From contig JADJRI010000045.1 in assembly GCA_016712275.1 (NCBI GenBank), positions 1 through 36,733 of the forward strand: a DNA stretch of 36,733 nucleotides, read 5' to 3'. The notes beneath the pieces are model-generated. The model ran no database searches and was not told the DNA's origin. It worked only from the letters and a program-made list of their open reading frames with translations. The translations under genes were made by a program, and so were the position numbers. Positions within the stretch are counted from its first letter, which is position 1. Every line of letters begins with the position of its first letter. The DNA comes from Planctomycetota bacterium. Its GTDB lineage: Bacteria; Planctomycetota; Phycisphaerae; UBA1845; UTPLA1. Shown here piece by piece: positions 32,665 through 36,733 of this stretch.

Positions 32665-33115
32665 AAGGCGATGACCGAGAATTTGCTGGCCCGTGACCTT
32701 GATCGCAGCGCCCCCAATCAGGCGTGGGGCAACGACATCACTTACATCCTTACGCAGAAAGCATGGTTGTATCTGGCTACGACCCTGGATCTGCATTCGC
32801 GGCGGATCGTGGGCTGGTCGATGCGCGAGCGAATGACCAGCGACCTGGTCATCGACGCCTTGGCAATGGCCATCGAACAGCGGCATTGATCCATCATTCG
32901 GATCGCGGCAGCCAGTATGCGAGCGGCGCTTTTCGGGAGATGCCGGCGGCGCATGGCATGAATTTCAGCATGAGTCACAAGGGTGAAGTGTACAACGACG
33001 CGGTGATTGATCACTTTATGGGAACGCTGAAACGGGAAACGGTCAGTCGGGATCGTAATGCCACGCGGGAGGAGGCCCGCCAAGCCATCTTTGATTGGAA
33101 CGAAAGCCGATGCGA
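32665..33115 (+). mobile_element. IS3-family transposase (OrfB) remnant
   Basis: NLLARDLDRSAPNQAWGNDI, TLDLHSRRIVGWSM and the stretch ending MAIEQRH are the start of the rve/DDE core; a stop follows at 32889. A second frame carries on with HHSDRGSQYASGAF, MSHKGEVYNDAVIDHFMGTL, KRETVSR and ATREEARQAIFDWNES. The catalytic D, D and E are visible, but the frame change at ~32884, the missing N-terminal helix-turn-helix part and the missing C-terminal end (usually '...YNPRRRHSALGY') show a dead copy. I cannot find flanking inverted repeats. Confidence 0.85.
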
Positions 33116-33356
33116 TTCTTGAAATAGTCCGCCGTGCCGGGGCGGTGCCTGATAAGATGCAAGCAGCGTGAAAATCTACAAGTGGGCAGCACGAAGGCAC
33201 ACGAAACCGAACGAAACAGCCGGACCGGATGTCGCGACAACCGTATTCAAAACATTGAATTTGAATCCGTTCTATCTACCGGCACGCTCATTTAATTTCC
33301 AATTGCCTACCGCGCTGATTAGATTTGTGTAGAAAGTTCAAAAGCACGAGGATGGA
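33116..33356. other. Intergenic stretch without recognisable features
   Basis: About 240 bp follow the transposase relic, turning AT-rich from ~33240. I see no gene, repeat or clear promoter. It is the downstream flank of the minus-strand secreted-protein gene. Confidence 0.4.
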
Positions 33357-34647
33357 TTATTGTCCGAGGATTACCGTTCCCGCCGTTCCGTGACGTTCCA
33401 GCCTCATTGGACGGGCGAAAACGTGATTTCCAGAATAGTTCTGCGGCGCGAGTAAGACACGACCACCGGTGATGACACCATCGGGTTCAGACAGAGCGTC
33501 CTCGAGGGAAGTGAATGGGTGAAAGCGAGAGCCCAGTCCCTGATCGGACCAGGCCGCGGCGGCGGGGTCGACATGGGCGACAGCGAGCGGCGAAAAGGGA
33601 AATCCCGGTGGAAACTGGCGCAGAGGCCCGCCGGTCGGACCGTTGGGGAAGCCATGATCGTGTCCCCACAGCCCGTTGAAAAACATGATGAGTTGCGGTT
33701 CCAGCCCGGGCATCGGGGCAAAGCGCTCACCCAGGTTCAGTACATTCTGTGTTTCCAGTCCACCGATGAGTCCGTCGTGTGATGGATTGTCAAACTCAAA
33801 AAACTCGCACTCGCCGCCACTGCTGGGGAAGGGCCACCACTCATGCACGTTGGCTTCGAGGTAGCATTGAGGAACGCGGGCGAGGTTTGCCGGATTGCAT
33901 GGCAGTGGAAATGGCCGGCTCGGCGGCGGCACACTGCCAAAACCCGAGACGCTCGGACTGCAATGGTCATCGCCGTGATGATGATGCACGATATAGTGCA
34001 AGTCGTATGGGCATGTGCGTTCAACAAAGGTCGATCCACATCCAGTCCCCCTCATGGTCTCCGCCGCCCAGCGGCGCATCGAAGTCGTTGTAAGGCAAGA
34101 ACTGCCAGTATTGAATCAGGAAAAAGTCTTCATAGTCGATCGGCGGCAGCGTAAGCCCGCCCTCGTAAATGAGCGGGCCTGATAGCGGTGTCACGCGGCC
34201 ATACATGCCGACAGCTTCAATCGGGCCCGGCGGACCGTCGTGGAAATCGTCGAAGACATTGATTCGAAAGCCGACGTTGCCCGGCTCCAGGATGGTGGTC
34301 GAGGGCGGAAGGTCTTCTCCGCCTTCGAGCAGGATGCGCAGCGGGCTGTTCGGATCGTTGGGGTCGTTCAACTGGCTGTTCGTGACGATGACGATATCAA
34401 ATGGGTTAGGGCTACCCGGTAGGAATGTGCGCCAGATCAATTCGGAGTGCCGTATGTAGTCTTCCACCGAACACGTCCGAATGTACTGGTCGCTGTCGAA
34501 GTACAGGTGCGGACGATACATGTCGATTAGCATCTGCTCCAGCGCGTCGTCGATGCCGTCTTCGTCGAGGTCTTCGCAGCGGGCCGGTGCAGATGGTGAG
34601 GCCATCAACGTCAATACGACAACTTTTAATAGACATGGTTTCTTCAT
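33357..34647 (-). CDS. Secreted protein of unknown function, frame-shifted
   Basis: The gene starts at ATG 34647 (MKKPCLLKVVVLTLMASPSA, signal peptide). An acidic start DLDEDGIDDALEQ resembles a calcium-binding/thrombospondin-type-3 stretch. YRPHLYFDSDQY, GDHEGDWMWIDL and YIVHHHHGDDHCSP follow; the last two recall the 'GDWE' and Tyr/His segments of Vps62-like proteins (weak). As read the frame stops after WMWIDLC; dropping one T (AAA at 34026-34028 on the plus strand) continues as VERTCPYDLHY, giving ~429 aa. The C-terminal ~45 residues (SLEDALSEPDGVITGGRVLL ... GTAGTVILGQ) resemble the end of the next protein upstream. Likely extracellular. Confidence 0.7.
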
Positions 34648-34710
34648 GTATTGTCCTCCATCACTGAGCGGCAGACCTGAACAACTGCGAACGCACCGTT
34701 GCCGTCCGGA

Positions 34711-35935
34711 TCAACCGCCGAGCCGGGCGACTCCGCCGTCGGATGTAAGTCGGACGCGCTTTGAGATCGTCATTGTCCCGGTGTAAGTGGCAGCACGGAG
34801 TCGAATTTCCGCTCCGCTCCATGCATAGTCCAGCGCCTCGGCGAAAATCTGCATCGGGCAGGTCGAGCCGCCGATCGCACAGGGCACGCTGTTGGGCAAT
34901 GTCGGACAGCCGGGCAGTTGAAAATTGGGACAGCAGTTCGACAAATTGCAATCCGTCCCCGGAGTCACGCGAATGACATTCGTATAATGAAAGAACGTGA
35001 CCGAATCGGTTCCGATGGGATCGTTGTTGGTCCTGAAGACATGGAGTTGTCCGCTCATTCCCGGCGCCCGACCGTTGTCAAGGTCCCAGACCACCAGTCC
35101 TTCCGGCTCACCGTACGTGCAGCATCCAGGGTTGTAATAGTAATTAAATTGTCCATAGCCATTGGTCGAGTGAGCCACGCGCCACCAGCTCGCCGTATCC
35201 ATGACGGTAATGCCTTCCGAGGCCTGCAGCGCTTCGTTGTCGTCAAAGAATCCACTGGTGAGGTAAAGTAGCGTACCATCGGGTGCGAACTTGCCGCCCT
35301 GGGTCGTCACGAGGTCCGGCAGGGGGTTGCCCTGCTCGTCTTTCAGTGGAATCTCCTCCTGAAACGTGACAAATGCCTCGCAAGGCGCATTGACGCAGCT
35401 CCAGTCCATGTCGTAAACCAAAAGTGTCGAAGCATGTTGCAATGAACTGAAGAGCTTTCCGTCGCGGGAGATGGCGCACCAGCCCGCATCGCCCGCCTGT
35501 TCCGTCAGTTCTGCATACAGCACATAGGAAAGGTCGCTGCATCGAAAGACCGCGATCGCGCCGGGCAGGAAACCACTCTCCATCGGCACGACCAGATAAT
35601 CCGTATTCTGATATCTGTAAACATCAGGATCGCCGAGATGGAAATACAGGCCGGCGACGGGCGTATCGCCGAGCGTCTGTGTCAGGACGCCGGGATCCGT
35701 GCGACACGGTGCGCAAGTCAAGTTCAACCGGGATCTTCAGGATTTCTCCCGACCGCAGGATATACCAATGGTCATCATCATGGGCGACGCCCTGTGCCGC
35801 CTCGCTCCACTCCGTGTCATCGTCCCACGGATGTGCGCCAAGGTGCAAAAAGTAACTCTCGTACCCCCCGGCCAGCACGGACTGGGCGCACACGCCAAGG
35901 CCGACGAACACAAGGCTGAAGTTCACGGTGCGCAT
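34711..35935 (-). CDS. Secreted protein of unknown function with beta-helix-like C-terminus, frame-shifted
   Basis: The preferred start is ATG 35935 (MRTVNFSLVFVGLGVCAQSV, signal peptide), with GAGG upstream; a GTG at 35953 is also possible. The body has LGAHPWDDDTEWSEAAQGVA, HWYILRSGEILKIPV, and propeller-like segments (GDAGWCAISRDGKLFSSLQH, GGKFAPDGTLLYLTSGF). These suggest a phytase/NHL-like beta-propeller that reports 'events', but no family is certain. One extra T near 35726 breaks the frame; removing it joins KIPV to NLTCAPCRTDPG. Corrected length ~407 aa. The C-terminus ends with TYTGTMTISKRVRLTSDGG, like the first rung of a right-handed beta-helix, shared with its downstream neighbour. 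Confidence 0.7.
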
Positions 35936-35992
35936 TACGATGTCCTCATGCACGGTTCGCGTTGTATTGGCTCTGCTCGTCGGACGGAAGAT

Positions 35993-36733
35993 TTACTGCA
36001 GGCTCACAAGAACCAGCACCATGCCGGCCTTTCCACGATTCAGGGATGTCATGGCCTTGCCAATGATTGCGCCCTGCGCACGCGGAAAGTCCGTCACTTT
36101 CATTGCGTGGCCCTCAGAGTCCGACGTTGTCAGAAGATCGCCCGGCTCGATGCCGACGATCGATGCATCACAATGAACAAAGACACGCCCCGAGAGTGCG
36201 ATGGCGGGCGCATCTCTGTCTTCGGCCGTGCTGCCCAGCACTGCACCGACGGAGAAGTTATTTGCGCCGCTGACGACGCCGGCCACGCACTTGTTATAAG
36301 CGCCCCGAGACAGACACAACTTGCCAGGATTATTCGGGTCGATTGCGGCCACCATGCCCGGCGCGAGCTTCTCACTGGCAGGAAACTTCTCCGCCATGTC
36401 CGCGCCGGTAATCTCTAGTACCGGCACGCTGACGACCCCGCCGAAGCCTGGGTTCAAAACGATATCTCCCCCCTGGCGAATGTTAACCACGGAAAAATTG
36501 GAGCTCTGGGTGGAGTCGAAGCCCAGATATCCTGTTGCGTCACCCGCGCTATCTTCGAACTGGATATAACCGGTGGGCGCTCCGGAGGTGTCCTGTATGA
36601 AAATAGACGGTGCAGGCGCGCTGACCTCAAGCGTGCCAGAGGGTTGATTGGTGCCAATCCCGCGCTGCGTTGTCGACAAACACGACATCTACGGGGCTGC
36701 CATCGGCCGCATCCAGTGAATGGCCGTCGATGC
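35993..36733 (-). CDS. Surface/tail-fibre-like protein, 5' end cut by window edge
   Basis: The C-terminal part reads DMAEKFPASEKLAPGMVAAI, CVAGVVSGANNFSVGAVLGS, IALSGRVFVHCDASIVGIEP and GDLLTTSDSEGHAMKVTD, ending GKAGMVLVLVSLQ. This repeat-free domain recurs at the C-terminus of large planctomycete surface proteins and resembles phage tail-fibre/T4 gp5-like ends (knowledge, moderate certainty). The N-terminal part has a 'GIGTNQPSGTLEV' segment, a degenerate form of the 'GNVGIGTxxP' motif typical of tail-fibre-like proteins. Near 36662-36668 the frame shifts relative to the upstream reading (SLDAADGSPVDVVFVDN), another single-base-type break. The gene continues beyond the window. Confidence 0.7.

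Noticed and set aside
32197..32717. Minus-strand frames near the tRNA fragment as a possible integrase C-terminus
   Set aside because: No tyrosine-recombinase motif (R..HxxR..Y) is visible, and the frames overlap the tRNA remnant and the opposite-strand transposase.

Overview
The window looks like a chromosomal piece of a GC-rich planctomycete, probably a metagenome or long-read assembly. Three things point there: the DUF1549/DUF1553, DUF1501 and planctomycete-type cytochrome (CxxCH) cluster at 22.5-32.0 kb; a tandem trio of small membrane proteins ending in the planctomycete-style 'CGYDLR...RCPECG' zinc ribbon; and secreted proteins typical of that phylum. The taxonomic call is an inference from gene content only.

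Layout. 1-5.1 kb (minus strand): a cut-off HEPN-domain protein, etfA, a concentrative nucleoside transporter and thymidine kinase (nucleoside salvage), a 61-aa plus-strand protein, and the three zinc-ribbon paralogues. 5.1-10.3 kb: a giant UvrA-like gene with three ABC cassettes and a duplicated C-terminal module. 10.3-13.6 kb: a DUF3800-like protein, a small unknown, a 2Fe-2S ferredoxin and, divergently, glutamate dehydrogenase. 14.1-20.0 kb: a type II-C-like CRISPR-Cas locus. It has a minus-strand tracrRNA with recognisable anti-repeat, promoter and terminator; cas9 interrupted at several places; a cas1 lacking its second half; no cas2; and an array of 18 identical 36-bp repeats. 20.1-22.5 kb: a small monooxygenase-fold protein, an FHA-domain membrane protein and a zinc-ribbon protein. 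22.5-32.0 kb: a four-gene minus-strand cluster of planctomycete secreted proteins. 32.2-33.1 kb: a scar with a 3' half of tRNA-Thr and a broken IS3-type transposase. 33.4-36.7 kb: three secreted or surface proteins, the last cut by the window edge.

How the genes work together. In the CRISPR locus the tracrRNA pairs with the repeats of the minus-strand array transcript to load Cas9. The array needs no obvious leader, because each repeat ends in a -10-like TACACT, as in Neisseria-type II-C repeats. Without the cas1 active site and cas2, new spacers should not be acquired from this locus.

A caution for every gene here: reading frames are broken by single-base gains or losses at least a dozen times, mostly in short homopolymers and also in housekeeping genes such as uvrA. 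Some breaks come as compensating pairs that restore a conserved motif when undone. The simplest reading is uncorrected long-read indel error, so cas9, uvrA, the DUF1549 gene, the DUF1501 gene and the secreted genes are probably intact in the organism. The cas1 truncation, the missing cas2 and the IS3 relic are not explained by single-base errors.
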